Assembly: GCF_025165815.1 (NCBI RefSeq)
Contig: NZ_JAFFZE010000014.1
Coordinates: 310,001 to 374,000 of the forward strand
DNA length: 64,000 bases
Source: Actinophytocola gossypii
GTDB taxonomy: Bacteria; Actinomycetota; Actinomycetes; Mycobacteriales; Pseudonocardiaceae
Direction: 5' to 3'
In this document: piece by piece, positions 54,240 through 63,051 of the stretch
Layout of the letters: each line of letters starts with the position of its first letter
Numbering within the stretch: the stretch's first letter is position 1
Made by a program: the position numbers and the translations under genes
Notes under the pieces: model-generated
The model's input: the letters and a program-made list of their open reading frames with translations, nothing else
What the model was told of the DNA's origin: nothing
The model's database searches: none

Positions 54240-55214
54240 TCAGGGCTTGGGCAGCGCGGGAAGCAACTTCTTCGCGACGGCGACGGTGGTGGCGCAGGGA
54301 TCCTCGCCCTGGGCGGGCTCCCGGTCGTCGTACTCGAGCGAGACGATCTCGACGTCGTCGCCGTCGGACGGGCGGTGCTGCCAGTCCAGCGAGCAGGACG
54401 CGGTGGCACCGACCGTCTTCTCCTGGTAGCCGGTGATCCCGCCACCGAGGTCGACCGGGGTGCCGCTGGCCGCCGGGTCGGGCCCGATCCGAAGCCACAC
54501 CCCGAGGCTGGCGCCGGTCCCCGACCAGGAACACCAGTGCAGGTTGTAGTACGTCGGCTCGATCGCGCCGCCGAGCGCGTCACCCAGCGATTCACCCTCG
54601 AGCAGCGTGCAGGGGTCGACCTCGATGAGCGTGCCCTTGGCGAGGTCGTAGCGGGGCGGGTCGGTGCGGACCCGGTCGACCACCCCGGTCAGCAGGGTGC
54701 GGCCGGCGGCACAGAGGTCCCCGGTCTCGCCGCTGGCCTGGACGGTGATGCCGAAGTTCGGGGAGGTCGAGGTGACGACGCTGACGAAGCACGCGTCGTC
54801 GATGTCGTCGTCCTCCACCGCGGGCAGCCCGCCGATGTTCTGGTCGGCGTCGACGGCGTTGCTCACCTTGTCGCCGACGGTGAGCGTCAGGTTGAGCTCG
54901 TTGCCCTCGTCGTCCTCCATGTAGTTCGCGCACTCGTCGAAGTCGTTGCGGACGTTGTCGTCCGCGCTGCCGAGCTCGCCGAGCAGGTCGGGATCGAGCA
55001 GGGCGCACGGGTCGACGGCGCGGAGCTTCTCGGGGGCGAACGCCGGATCGTTGGTGCGGGGCGTGCCGGTGGCCCTCGTCTCGGCGGCGGGCAGCTCCCC
55101 GGCGGGCACGGTGGTACGCGGATAGGTGACCTTGGTCGTGTCGACCTCGGCCCCACATCCGACGGCCAGCACGGCGACGGCCACGAGCAACAGGAGTCCC
55201 CTCACACCGTGCAC
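54240..55214 (-). CDS. DUF3558-type lipoprotein with duplicated domain
   Basis: 324 residues. Signal peptide and lipobox LAVGC (Cys about 20). Two repeats of the DPCALLDPDLLGELG / DPCTLLEGESLGDALG opening are visible, typical of DUF3558, a lipoprotein family largely of Pseudonocardiales. Each repeat carries cysteines. Function unknown; exported. Divergent from the micropeptide gene with 119 bp between starts. Confidence 0.82.
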   Translation of the reverse strand: MHGVRGLLLLVAVAVLAVGCGAEVDTTKVTYPRTTVPAGELPAAETRATGTPRTNDPAFAPEKLRAVDPCALLDPDLLGELGSADDNVRNDFDECANYMEDDEGNELNLTLTVGDKVSNAVDADQNIGGLPAVEDDDIDDACFVSVVTSTSPNFGITVQASGETGDLCAAGRTLLTGVVDRVRTDPPRYDLAKGTLIEVDPCTLLEGESLGDALGGAIEPTYYNLHWCSWSGTGASLGVWLRIGPDPAASGTPVDLGGGITGYQEKTVGATASCSLDWQHRPSDGDDVEIVSLEYDDREPAQGEDPCATTVAVAKKLLPALPKP

Positions 55215-55333
55215 CGTATCCGGTCCGGGTTTCGCGTCGTGCTCGGCAACTACACCCCGGACGGCGCTATCCGAGGTGTCTCACCGGGCGTAACGTCGTT
55301 GGGACGGTGTGTTCCCGACCGTAGGAGGTAACG

Positions 55334-55402
55334 ATGGGTGGCTGCGGATGCGGATGCGCGAGTTGCTCCGGTAAGGGCTGCGGCTGCTGCGGCGGCTGCT
55401 GA
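55334..55402 (+). CDS. Cysteine-rich micropeptide (22 aa, eight Cys)
   Basis: Reading ATG 55334 to TGA 55402: Met-Gly-Gly then alternating Cys-Gly units, an ASCSGKGC centre and a CGCCGGC end. Eight cysteines in 22 residues. The ribosome site is excellent: TAGGAGG seven bases upstream. It is followed by a 12-bp-stem GC hairpin (55413-55446). No aromatic residues, two polar charged residues at most. Composition suggests metal binding (metallothionein-like) or a thiol-based peptide; the FmdB tail at 52365 is similar. Not recognised in known families. It is too short for most gene callers. Confidence 0.6.
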   Translation: MGGCGCGCASCSGKGCGCCGGC

Positions 55403-55412
55403 CGACCACACG

Positions 55413-55446
55413 GGCCGGGTCGCCCCGCGCGTGGGCGGCCCCGGCC
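55413..55446. terminator. GC-rich hairpin between the micropeptide and nucS
   Basis: Left arm GGCCGGG-T-CGCCC (55413-55425) pairs with GGGCG-G-CCCGGCC (55433-55446), making 12 bp with one bulge each side and a 7-nt loop. It lies between convergent 3' ends at 55402 and 55454. No T-run. Likely a shared terminator. Confidence 0.6.
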
Positions 55447-55453
55447 AGCCGGT

Positions 55454-56113
55454 TCAGAACAGGCGGAACTCGTCGGAGTCCATGCCGCGCAGTGCCTCGT
55501 AGTCGAGGGTGACGCAGCGGATGCCTCGGTCCTCGGCGAGCGTGCGGGCCTGCGGCTTGATCTGCTGCGCGGCGAACACCCCCTGCACGGGAGCCAGCAG
55601 CGGGTCTCGGTTGAGCAGGTCCAGGTACCTGGTCAGCTGCTCGACGCCGTCGAGTTCGCCCCGGCGCTTGATCTCGACCGCCACCGTCGCGCCGTCGGCG
55701 TCGCGGCACAGGATGTCCACCGGGCCGATCGCGGTCATGTACTCGCGCCGGATCAGCGCGTAGCCCTCGCCGAGCGTGGTGATGTGCTCGGCCAGCAGGG
55801 CCTGCAGGTGGGCCTCCACACCGTCCTTGACCAGCCCCGGCTCGGCACCCAGCTCGTGCTTCGAGTCGTGGAGGATCTCCTCCAGACCGATGATCAGCTT
55901 CTCCCCCGCCTTGTTCTGGACGGTCCAGGTGCCCGGCTCCTCGGTCAGCCAGCACGGCGGGCTCATCCAGTTCAGCGGCTTGTACGCGCGGTCGTCGGAG
56001 TGCACCGACACCGACCCGTCCGCCTTCACCAGCAGCAGCCTCGTGGCCATGGGCAGGTGGGCGGTCAGACGGCCGGCGTAGTCGACCTGGCAGCGAGCGA
56101 TCACGAGACGCAC
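55454..56113 (-). CDS. nucS: Mismatch-specific endonuclease NucS/EndoMS
   Basis: 219 residues, typical for actinobacteria. N-terminal DNA-binding DUF91 domain ([52 protein letters not shown]) and C-terminal nuclease with [32 protein letters not shown], holding the D-E-K catalytic set. It cuts mismatches and replaces MutSL in these bacteria. The C-terminal MDSDEFRLF end resembles a beta-clamp-type tail. GTG 56113 start. Confidence 0.96.
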   Translation of the reverse strand: MRLVIARCQVDYAGRLTAHLPMATRLLLVKADGSVSVHSDDRAYKPLNWMSPPCWLTEEPGTWTVQNKAGEKLIIGLEEILHDSKHELGAEPGLVKDGVEAHLQALLAEHITTLGEGYALIRREYMTAIGPVDILCRDADGATVAVEIKRRGELDGVEQLTRYLDLLNRDPLLAPVQGVFAAQQIKPQARTLAEDRGIRCVTLDYEALRGMDSDEFRLF

Positions 56114-56123
56114 GCAGGGCAGG

Positions 56124-56765
56124 CTAGCCGACCAGCCCCGCGTCCTTCGCGAGCACCGCCGCCTGCACCCTGGACCGCAGGTCGAGCTTGGTGAGCACCC
56201 GCGACACGTGCGTCTTCACCGTCGCCTCCCCGACGCCGAGCCGGCGCGCGATCTGCTGGTTGGACAGGCCCTCCCCGAGGCACGCGAGCACCTCGCGCTC
56301 CCGGCTGGTCAGCTCGTCGAGCGCCGGGGTGGGCCGCGCGGGCGCGGTGGACGCGAACGCGGACATCAGCCGGCGGGTCACGCTCGGCTCCAGGACCCCG
56401 TCGCCCGCCGCGACCAGGCGGACCGACTCGACCAGCCGGGCGGCGTCGACCGACTTCAGCAGGAAACCCGCCGCGCCGGCCCGCATCGCGCCGTAGACGT
56501 ACTCGTCCAGGTCGAACGTGGTCAGCACGATCACCTGCGCGCTGCCCGCCTCGATCACCTGCCGGGTGGCGTCCAGGCCGTCGGTGCCCGGCATCCGCAC
56601 GTCCATCAGCACCACGTCCGGGCGCAGCGCCGCCGCCTTGCGCACCGCGGCCGCACCGTCCTCGGCCTCCGCGACGACCTCGACGCCCTCCGCGCCGTCC
56701 AGGATCATCGCGAGCCCTGCCCGGATCGCCGCGTGGTCGTCGGCGACCAGCACCCTGATGGTCAC
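56124..56765 (-). CDS. NarL/LuxR-family response regulator
   Basis: 213 residues. Receiver with [13 protein letters not shown] (Asp9/10), phosphoacceptor D55 in [13 protein letters not shown], and K in FLLKSVD; C-terminal Lux[47 protein letters not shown] 56765 overlaps the kinase stop (GTGA), so both are made together. Targets unknown. Confidence 0.94.
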   Translation of the reverse strand: MTIRVLVADDHAAIRAGLAMILDGAEGVEVVAEAEDGAAAVRKAAALRPDVVLMDVRMPGTDGLDATRQVIEAGSAQVIVLTTFDLDEYVYGAMRAGAAGFLLKSVDAARLVESVRLVAAGDGVLEPSVTRRLMSAFASTAPARPTPALDELTSREREVLACLGEGLSNQQIARRLGVGEATVKTHVSRVLTKLDLRSRVQAAVLAKDAGLVG

Positions 56766-57964
56766 GCCCGCTCCAGTTCCGCGGGCAGCTCCGCCCGCAC
56801 CCGCCACCGGCCGTCGGCCGGCCCGGCGACGAGCACGCCGCCCACCGCCTGCGCCCGCTCCCGCATGTTCAGCAGCCCGCGCCCGCTGCCCGGCGTCCCG
56901 GTGCCCACCAGCGAGTTGGTCACCTCGACCACCAGGTTCGCGTCCTCGCGCCCCACGGTCACCTCCGCGCGGCTGCCCGGCGCGTGCTTGATCACGTTGG
57001 TCAGCGCCTCCTGCACGATCCGGTACGCCGACAGGTCGACCGCCGCGGGCAGGCCGTCCTCGACCGTGGCGTGGGCGTCGGCGTGGATGTGGACGTCGAG
57101 ACCGGCGGCCCGGGCCGAGTCCAGCAGCCGGTCGATGTCGCGCAGCCGCGCCGGGGCGGTGCGCTCGGTCTCCCCCTCGTCGGCGCGCAGCAAACCGATC
57201 ATCGCGTGCATCTCCGACAGGGACGCGACGCTGTTCTCCCGCACCGAGCGCAGCACCTTCCGCATCGTGGCCCGGTCACCGTCCACCATGGACAGCACGG
57301 CCTCGGACTGGATCGCGATGGCGGACAGGTGGCCGGCGACCACGTCGTGCAGGTCGCGCGCCATCCGGGACCGCTCCGCCGCCACCGCCGCCTTGCGGTC
57401 GAGCTCGGCGATGACGGTGAGTTGGTCGGCGCGCGCCCGCTGTTCGCGGGCCATGTCCCGGTGCTGGCGCACGTTCATCGCCCACCACACCGGGATCAGC
57501 GGGATGCAGCACACCTGCAGGCCGACCACCACCGCGTCCCGCCAGGTGTGCGCGACCAGCACCGAGGCCGCGACCAGGCCGAGCACGACCACGCCGACCG
57601 ACCACAGGATCACCCGGACGGTACGCCGCGACCCGTGCAAGACGGCGGCGAACAGCAGGTCGGTGAACACGATCACCACGGCGAGGCTGACCCCGAAGGA
57701 CAGCTCCGCACCGAACACCACCACACCGACGACCAGCCCCACGGCCGGCGCGCGCGACCGCAGCAGTTCCGCCGCGCAGATCACCGCGAGGGTCACCAGA
57801 CGCACCGGGTGCGACATGGCCAGCGCGGCGTCCCCGTCGAGCACGAACATGACCGGCAGCCCGGACGCGAGGATCACGTTGCCGAGGGCGAACAGGACGA
57901 CCGCCTGCACCTGCGGGATCCGGGGCCCGGCCCACCGGCGGATCGCGGCGGTCGTCGAGCTCAT
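56762..57964 (-). CDS. Sensor histidine kinase (HisKA_3/NarX-like)
   Basis: 400 residues. Six to eight hydrophobic segments in residues 15-165, no large sensor loop, so the signal is probably in the membrane. Then DHp ERSRMARDLHDVVAGHLSAIAIQSEAVL with phospho-His in RDLHD, and an HATPase_c with AYRIVQEALTNVIKHAPGSRAEV and GRGLLNMRERAQAVGG. ATG 57964. Phosphorylates the adjoining regulator. Confidence 0.93.
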   Translation of the reverse strand: MSSTTAAIRRWAGPRIPQVQAVVLFALGNVILASGLPVMFVLDGDAALAMSHPVRLVTLAVICAAELLRSRAPAVGLVVGVVVFGAELSFGVSLAVVIVFTDLLFAAVLHGSRRTVRVILWSVGVVVLGLVAASVLVAHTWRDAVVVGLQVCCIPLIPVWWAMNVRQHRDMAREQRARADQLTVIAELDRKAAVAAERSRMARDLHDVVAGHLSAIAIQSEAVLSMVDGDRATMRKVLRSVRENSVASLSEMHAMIGLLRADEGETERTAPARLRDIDRLLDSARAAGLDVHIHADAHATVEDGLPAAVDLSAYRIVQEALTNVIKHAPGSRAEVTVGREDANLVVEVTNSLVGTGTPGSGRGLLNMRERAQAVGGVLVAGPADGRWRVRAELPAELERA

Positions 57965-58097
57965 GGGTCCATCACAGCACATCCGCCGGGACCCGCACCT
58001 CCGCCTGGCGCGGGAGGGGTCGTCCGTCGAAGTGATGACCCGCCGGTGAATCCGCCGGCCGACGACACGAGCCGGAAGCGGCGGCACGCTCGACGAC

Positions 58098-58697
58098 GTG
58101 GGAGAACTGTTCGAGACGTTGTCCGAGAACCCGCTGGCCGTGGCGATCGTGCTCTGCGAGGTGGGCTTCTGGGTCGTGCTGGCCGGCGGCCTGGTGGCCC
58201 GCTACCTGCTGCGGCTGCGGCGGACCAGCGCCGTGCTGCTGGTCAGCACGCCGCTGCTGGACCTGGCGCTGCTGGTGATCACGGTGGTGGACCTGCGGGG
58301 CGGCGGCGAGGCGTCGGCGGTGCACGGCCTCGGCGCCGCGTACCTGGGGTTCAGCGTCGCGTTCGGACACTCGCTGATCCGGTGGGCCGACCAGCGGTTC
58401 GCGCACCGGTTCGCGGGCGGCCCGCCGCCGGTCAAGCCACCGAAGCGGGGGCCGGCAAGGCTCGCACACGAATGGCGGGAGTGGGGCAAGTGCGTACTGG
58501 CCTGCGCGATCGCGTGCGCGGTGATGGCGCTGCTGTCGTTCGTGGTCGGCACCCCGGAGCGGACCGAGGCGCTCTGGCAGCCCCCGGGCGGATGGATGCC
58601 GCGGCTCGGGATCGTCACGGCGATCTGGTTCGTGGCGGGTCCGCTGTGGACGCTCCTGTCGTCGGGAACGAGGGACTACGAGAGGGACCGAGCATGA
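58098..58697 (+). CDS. Multipass membrane protein, hypothetical
   Basis: 199 residues with about five hydrophobic segments (AVAIVLCEVGFWVVLAGGLVARYLL; AVLLVSTPLLDLALLVITVV; a third near residue 85; CVLACAIACAVMALLSFVV; and LGIVTAIWFVAGPLWTLL). Pro/Lys-rich cytosolic loop PPPVKPPKRGPARL. Unknown family. GTG 58098; the kinase gene lies divergently 133 bp away, so it may be part of the two-component response. Next gene overlaps. Confidence 0.75.
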   Translation: MGELFETLSENPLAVAIVLCEVGFWVVLAGGLVARYLLRLRRTSAVLLVSTPLLDLALLVITVVDLRGGGEASAVHGLGAAYLGFSVAFGHSLIRWADQRFAHRFAGGPPPVKPPKRGPARLAHEWREWGKCVLACAIACAVMALLSFVVGTPERTEALWQPPGGWMPRLGIVTAIWFVAGPLWTLLSSGTRDYERDRA

Positions 58698-58900
58698 AGT
58701 GGGTTACCGAGCTGGTGGGCGTGCTGCTGTGCATCCAGGGCATCGGCGGCGGGGTGAGCGCGGTCATGCACGGCCATCCGAGCTGGTTCGTGGTGCGACA
58801 CGTGCTACCGGACGGCGCCCAGCTCCCGGCCGCGATCGTGATCGCACTGGTCGGCGGACTCGTCCTGCTGGCCAACTCCCGGCGCCGGCAGGCATCCTAG
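58694..58900 (+). CDS. Small two-helix membrane protein
   Basis: 68 residues: MKWVTELVGVLLCIQGIGGGVSAVMHGHPSWFVVRHV, then QLPAAIVIALVGGLVLLANSRRRQAS. Two membrane helices with a periplasmic His-rich loop. ATG 58694 overlaps the previous stop (ATGA), so they form an operon. Unknown. Confidence 0.75.
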   Translation: MKWVTELVGVLLCIQGIGGGVSAVMHGHPSWFVVRHVLPDGAQLPAAIVIALVGGLVLLANSRRRQAS

Positions 58901-58928
58901 CCATGGATTCCTTGTGCGGATGTCTGCG

Positions 58929-59037
58929 CCTGATCAACAGGTACCTCAGGGGAACGTGACGGCACTCAACCACAATCAACCTCGGCATCCACGCCTGCGC
59001 CGGGACGCGACCCACGCATGGAATCGCGGGGAGGCGG
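58929..59037 (-). repeat. Dispersed 3'-gene element, copy B
   Basis: Minus-strand copy of the element at 68-180. Identical blocks are 59027-59037 (11 nt), 58967-58977 (11 nt) and 58943-58959 (17 nt). The left block starts seven bases after the stop of the enoyl-CoA hydratase gene (59045), as copy A does relative to its gene. CCTGA (58950-58946) pairs with TCAGG (58933-58929) in the read strand, preserving the hairpin of copy A. The rest of the 144-bp gap contains no supported gene. Confidence 0.7.
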
Positions 59038-59044
59038 GCTAGTT

Positions 59045-59818
59045 CTAGTCCGGCCAGGCAGGCGGGCGCTTCTCCAGGAAGGCGGCCATGCCCTCGCGGG
59101 CGCCCGGGAGCTGGGACGCCGAGGCCATCACCTCCAGCGCGATCGCGTAGGCGTCGTCCTCCGGGCGGTCGAGTTGGGCGTAGAGGGTCCGCTTGCCGAT
59201 GGCCTTGCTCGCCCGGCTGCCCCGGGTCGCCCTGGCCAACAGCTCGGCCACCGCGTCGTCGAGGTCGGTGTCCGGGACCACGCGGTTGACCAGGCCCCAG
59301 TCGAGGGCGGTACGGGCGTCGATCGGGTCGCCGGTGAGGGCGAGCTCCATCAGGCGCTTGCGGCCGACCGCGCGGGCCACCGGAACGGCCGGGGTGTGGC
59401 AGAACCAACCGCCCCGGCCCCCGGGCAGGGCGAACCCGGCCGACTCGGCGGCCACCGCCAGGTCACAGGACGCCACGAGCTGGCAGCCCGCCGCCGTGGC
59501 CAGGCCGTGCACGCGGGCCACCACCACCTGCGGGACCGACTGGATCGTGCGCATCAGATCGGTGCACACGTCCAGCAGGTCACGCACGCCCGTCAGATCC
59601 CGGGCGGCGACGTCGGCGAAGTCGTGGCCGGCGGAGAACACCGGGCCCTCGGCACCGAGGACGATGCCGGTGGCGTCGGTCGCCCCGGCCTCCCGGAACG
59701 CGTCGCACAGCTCGGTCAGGTGCTCGAACGACAGCGAGTTCCGGCGGGACGGCCGGCTCATCGTGATCCCAACCGTGTCGCCGTCCCGCCTGACCAGCAG
59801 GTGTCGGTACTCCGCCAT
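59045..59818 (-). CDS. Enoyl-CoA hydratase/isomerase family protein (divergent)
   Basis: 257 residues. Oxyanion region SAGHDFADVAARD and RVHGLATAAGCQLVASCDLAVAAESAGFALPGGRGGWFCHTPAVPVARAVGRKRLMELALTGDPI are clear, but the second glutamate of hydratases is replaced (PGGRGGWF), so it may be an isomerase, dehalogenase or carnitine-type crotonase. Downstream of the ehu operon by 21 bp on the same strand; its stop is followed by repeat copy B. Confidence 0.85.
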   Translation of the reverse strand: MAEYRHLLVRRDGDTVGITMSRPSRRNSLSFEHLTELCDAFREAGATDATGIVLGAEGPVFSAGHDFADVAARDLTGVRDLLDVCTDLMRTIQSVPQVVVARVHGLATAAGCQLVASCDLAVAAESAGFALPGGRGGWFCHTPAVPVARAVGRKRLMELALTGDPIDARTALDWGLVNRVVPDTDLDDAVAELLARATRGSRASKAIGKRTLYAQLDRPEDDAYAIALEVMASASQLPGAREGMAAFLEKRPPAWPD

Positions 59819-59839
59819 GCCCCGACGGTAACCCGCCCG

Positions 59840-60604
59840 CTACCCCCGCTCCAGCACCGCCTGCAGGAACGACCGGGTGCGCTCGTGGTCGGGCTCGCTG
59901 AACAGCTTGTCCGGCGCCGCGTCCTCGATCACCTTGCCGCCGTCGAACATCATCACCCGGTCGGACACATCGCGGGCGAAGCCCATCTCGTGGGTGACAC
60001 ACAGGAAGGTGATGTCGGTCGTGCGGGCGATGTCCTTGAGCAGCGCCAGCACCCCGGCGACCAGCTCCGGGTCCAGCGCCGAGGTGACCTCGTCGAGCAG
60101 CAGCACGTCCGGCTGCATCGCCAGCGCCCGCGCGATCGCGACCCGCTGCTGCTGGCCGCCGGACAGCTGCGACGGGTGGGCGTCCACCTTGTCGTTCAGG
60201 CCGACCAGGTCCAGCAGCTCACGGGCCCGTTCCTCGGCCTCGGCCCTGGACTTGCCCAGCACCCGGACCGGGGCCTCGGTGAGGTTCTGCATCACCTTCA
60301 TGTTGGGGAACAGGTTGAACTGCTGGAACACCATGCCGATGCGCTTGCGCACCTCGCGCTGGTGCTTCTCGTCGGCCCGCACCAGCCGGCCGCCGCGCTC
60401 CATGTGGCTCAGGTACTCGCCACCCACCGTGATGACCCCGGACGTGACCTGCTCCAGGGTCATCACCAGCCGCAGGATCGTGGTCTTGCCCGACCCACTC
60501 GGCCCGATCAGGGTGACGAACTCCCCCGGCGCGACCGTGAAGTTCAGCCCGTCCAGCACCGTGACCGGGCCGAAGCTCTTGCCGACGTCCTCGAACCTGA
60601 TCAT
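59840..60604 (-). CDS. ehuA: Ectoine/amino-acid ABC transporter ATP-binding protein (EhuA-like)
   Basis: 254 residues. Walker A GPSGSGKTTILRLVM, signature LSGGQQQRVAIARAL, Walker B VLLLDEVTSALDPELV, H-loop CVTHEMGFARDVSDR. Polar amino-acid uptake family; assigned EhuA from operon order with EhuB, C and D and its start IRFEDVGKSFG. ATG 60604; an in-phase GTG at 60640 would overlap ehuD. Confidence 0.87.
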   Translation of the reverse strand: MIRFEDVGKSFGPVTVLDGLNFTVAPGEFVTLIGPSGSGKTTILRLVMTLEQVTSGVITVGGEYLSHMERGGRLVRADEKHQREVRKRIGMVFQQFNLFPNMKVMQNLTEAPVRVLGKSRAEAEERARELLDLVGLNDKVDAHPSQLSGGQQQRVAIARALAMQPDVLLLDEVTSALDPELVAGVLALLKDIARTTDITFLCVTHEMGFARDVSDRVMMFDGGKVIEDAAPDKLFSEPDHERTRSFLQAVLERG

Positions 60605-60620
60605 GGCGTTGGTTCCGGAC

Positions 60621-61286
60621 TCAGCGTGCGATTCCGACACGTCGTTCCATCCATCGGGTGAGTAGGGATGCCGAGTAGCTCAGGATCAGGAACAGCACGC
60701 CGGCGATCGTGATCGGCTCCACGTACCGGAACGCCTGCGAACCCTCCTCGGCGGCGACGCCCACGATGTCCAGGACGCCGATGGTCAACAGCAGCGGAGT
60801 CTCCTTGAGCATGGAGATCGTGTAGTTGCCCAGCGCGGGCAGCACCCTGGGGATCGCCTGCGGCAGGATCACCTTGGTCCAGGTCCGCGACCGGGGCAGG
60901 CTCAGCGCGGTCGCCGCCTCCCACTGGCCCCTCGGCACCGCCTCGATACCCGCGCGGTAGACCTCCGCCGCGTAGGTCGCGTAGTGCAGGCCGAACACGA
61001 CGACGCCGGTGGTGACCGGGTCGAACAGCAGCCCGATGTCCGGGAGCACGTAGAAGGCGAAGAACAGTTGCACCAGCAGCGGGGTGCTGCGGATGAACTC
61101 GATGACCGCCCAGGCCACCATGCTGACGATTCGCAGGTCGGACCTGCGCAGGAGTGCGAGCCCCAGACCGATCACGTAGGCCAGGATCGAGGCGAGCACG
61201 GTGACCTTGATCGTCATCCACAGCCCGCCGCCGACGATGCCCGGAAGCACCTCGAAGGCGTAGTCCCACTGCCACACGTCGTTCAC
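60621..61286 (-). CDS. ehuD: Ectoine/amino-acid ABC transporter permease (EhuD-like)
   Basis: 221 residues. Five or six helices with the HisM-type EAA loop (EAVPRGQWEAATALSLPRSRTWTKVILPQAIPRVLPALGNYTISMLKETPLL). Membrane pore half; pairs with EhuC. GTG 61286, 3 bp after the ehuC stop. Confidence 0.87.
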   Translation of the reverse strand: MNDVWQWDYAFEVLPGIVGGGLWMTIKVTVLASILAYVIGLGLALLRRSDLRIVSMVAWAVIEFIRSTPLLVQLFFAFYVLPDIGLLFDPVTTGVVVFGLHYATYAAEVYRAGIEAVPRGQWEAATALSLPRSRTWTKVILPQAIPRVLPALGNYTISMLKETPLLLTIGVLDIVGVAAEEGSQAFRYVEPITIAGVLFLILSYSASLLTRWMERRVGIAR

Positions 61287-61289
61287 CGG

Positions 61290-62063
61290 TCACTCACCCC
61301 CCTTGCGGCGCAGATCGGCGAGGCCGCCCTTGCTCTGCTCGGCCGGCAGCGGGTCCTTGCCGCCGCCGAACCTGGCGAAGACGCTGTCACGTTTCGTCGG
61401 CTGCCTGCCGACCAGTGCGGCCGCACGGCGTTCGAGCCACCGCATGCCCATCGTGATCAGGATCGCCAGCAGCAGGTAGAACAGCAGGATGACGGTCCAG
61501 ATGGTGGCCGCCTCGCTGACGTTCCTCGGGATCAGGACCTCCTTGCCCTGATGGGTCAGCTCCGACACACCGATGATGGTCAGCAGCGCGCTGCCCTTGA
61601 GCAGCTGGATGAACAGGTTGTTGAACGGCGGCACCATCTCCACCAGCGCCTGCGGCAGGATCACCCGGCGCATCCGCTGCGCGGGGGTCATGCTCAGCGC
61701 GATCGTGCCCTCGTACTGGGCCCTGGGCACCGACTGCACCGCGCCCCGGACGATCTCGGCGCCGTACGCGCCGAAGTTGAGCCCGAGCACGAGGATGCCG
61801 ACGAGCAGCGGCACCAGCCGGTAGCCGAGGAGGATGGGCAGCGCGAACATGACCCAGTACAGCTGCACGACCTCCGAGGTGCCGCGCCAGATCTCCACGT
61901 AGATCCGCGCGATCACCCGGACGGTCTTCAGCCTGGACAGCATGGCCAGCCCGAACACGAACGAGAGCACGGCCGCGATCGCGATGCCGGCGACCGTGGC
62001 TCCCACCGTGATCCACAGGCCGTCCGCGGCCGTCGAGATGTACTCCGGCACATTCTCGAACAT
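61290..62063 (-). CDS. ehuC: Ectoine/amino-acid ABC transporter permease (EhuC-like)
   Basis: 257 residues. EAA loop QSVPRAQYEGTIALSMTPAQRMRRVILPQALVEMVPPFNNLFIQLLKGSALLTIIGVSELTHQG. About five helices, then a charged C-terminal tail of some 40 residues (TKRDSVFARFGGGKD). ATG 62063, 25 bp after ehuB. Forms the channel with EhuD. Confidence 0.87.
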   Translation of the reverse strand: MFENVPEYISTAADGLWITVGATVAGIAIAAVLSFVFGLAMLSRLKTVRVIARIYVEIWRGTSEVVQLYWVMFALPILLGYRLVPLLVGILVLGLNFGAYGAEIVRGAVQSVPRAQYEGTIALSMTPAQRMRRVILPQALVEMVPPFNNLFIQLLKGSALLTIIGVSELTHQGKEVLIPRNVSEAATIWTVILLFYLLLAILITMGMRWLERRAAALVGRQPTKRDSVFARFGGGKDPLPAEQSKGGLADLRRKGGE

Positions 62064-62088
62064 GGGTTCTACCGCGCCGTTCCGCGGC

Positions 62089-62988
62089 TCAGCCGGCGCA
62101 CAGGTCTTCGGTGGTCACGTCGTCCGGAGGCAGGTTGTCCTCGGTGAACCCGAACGGTTCGACGATCTTCAGCCACTCGCCGCTGTCGTGCAGCTTGGTC
62201 AGCTCCTGGTTGAACCGGTCGAGCAGCTCGGTGTCGCCCTTGCGGAAGACGAAGCCGCCGGCCTGGATCTGCTCCTCGCCGTCGATGACGGGGACGAAGC
62301 CGTCGGTCACCTCGAGCTGGGCGTCCGGGTTGTCCTTCTTCAGCTGCTTGAGCGAGATGTCGGTGAGCGCGCCGCAGTAGGCCCGGCCGTCCTGCAGGGC
62401 CTGGAAGAGCTCGGCCTGGCCGTCGTAGGGCTGGATGTCGCCCTCGGGGATGCCGGTCGCCTTGGCGACGGACTGCTCGATGGTGCCGGAGAGCACGGCG
62501 ACCTTCAGCTTCTTGGCCTTGACGTCCTCGAAGGTGGTGACCTGTTGCGGGTTCCCGGTGGGCACCATGAACGCGGTGGGGGTGACGTAGTCGACCACCG
62601 AGAACGCGGCGTTCTCGCACCGGTCGGGAATGATCGCCATGCCGGCGGCGACCATGTCGTACTGGTTGGCGTTCAGGCCCTGGATCAGCTGGCCGAACTC
62701 GACCTGGTCGGCGTCGACGTTGTCGATGCCCATCGCCTTGAACACGGCCTTGGCGACCTCGGGGGCCTCACCGGTGACCTTGTCACCCTCGGTGAAGCCG
62801 TAGGGCACCTCGCCGGCGATGCCGACCTTGATCGTGCCGGCGTCCTGGACGCGTTGCAGGGTGTTGCCGTCACCCGACTCGGGCACCTCGGAGCACGCGG
62901 CGAGCAACGCCGGGCCGCCGAGGGCGACGGCTCCCAGAGCCGCGCCGCGCTTGAAGAGATCCCGCCGTGTCCAGTTGTCGCTCGCCAT
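62089..62988 (-). CDS. ehuB: Ectoine/hydroxyectoine substrate-binding lipoprotein (EhuB-like), Tat-exported
   Basis: 299 residues. Twin-arginine TRRDLFKRG, hydrophobic stretch and lipobox LLAAC mean a Tat-exported lipoprotein. The SBP fold has VGIAGEVPYGFTEGDKVTGEAPEVAKAVFKAMGI and GLNANQYDMVAAGMAIIPDRCENAAFS, which are close to the ectoine-binding EhuB signature. First gene of ehuBCDA. ATG 62988 with AAAGGACAG; a further upstream start is in phase but lacks support. Imports the osmoprotectant ectoine. Confidence 0.9.
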   Translation of the reverse strand: MASDNWTRRDLFKRGAALGAVALGGPALLAACSEVPESGDGNTLQRVQDAGTIKVGIAGEVPYGFTEGDKVTGEAPEVAKAVFKAMGIDNVDADQVEFGQLIQGLNANQYDMVAAGMAIIPDRCENAAFSVVDYVTPTAFMVPTGNPQQVTTFEDVKAKKLKVAVLSGTIEQSVAKATGIPEGDIQPYDGQAELFQALQDGRAYCGALTDISLKQLKKDNPDAQLEVTDGFVPVIDGEEQIQAGGFVFRKGDTELLDRFNQELTKLHDSGEWLKIVEPFGFTEDNLPPDDVTTEDLCAG

Positions 62989-63024
62989 CGTGTCTGTCCT
63001 TTTTCTCACGCGCGTCCGGCGTTC

Positions 63025-63051
63025 TTCGGTCACTGATGATTGGTGACCGAA
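63025..63051. promoter_or_regulatory. 9-bp-armed perfect palindrome upstream of ehuB
   Basis: TTCGGTCAC (63025-63033) and GTGACCGAA (63043-63051) are exact reverse complements with a 9-nt spacer. The element lies 37-63 bp before the ehuB ATG, where a repressor would cover the promoter. The 220-bp region 62989-63208 has no gene. Regulator unknown; none adjoins. Confidence 0.6.

Noticed and set aside
58903-58959. 18-codon frame starting at ATG 58903
   Set aside because: No ribosome site, runs into repeat copy B on the opposite strand, and has no counterpart at repeat copy A.
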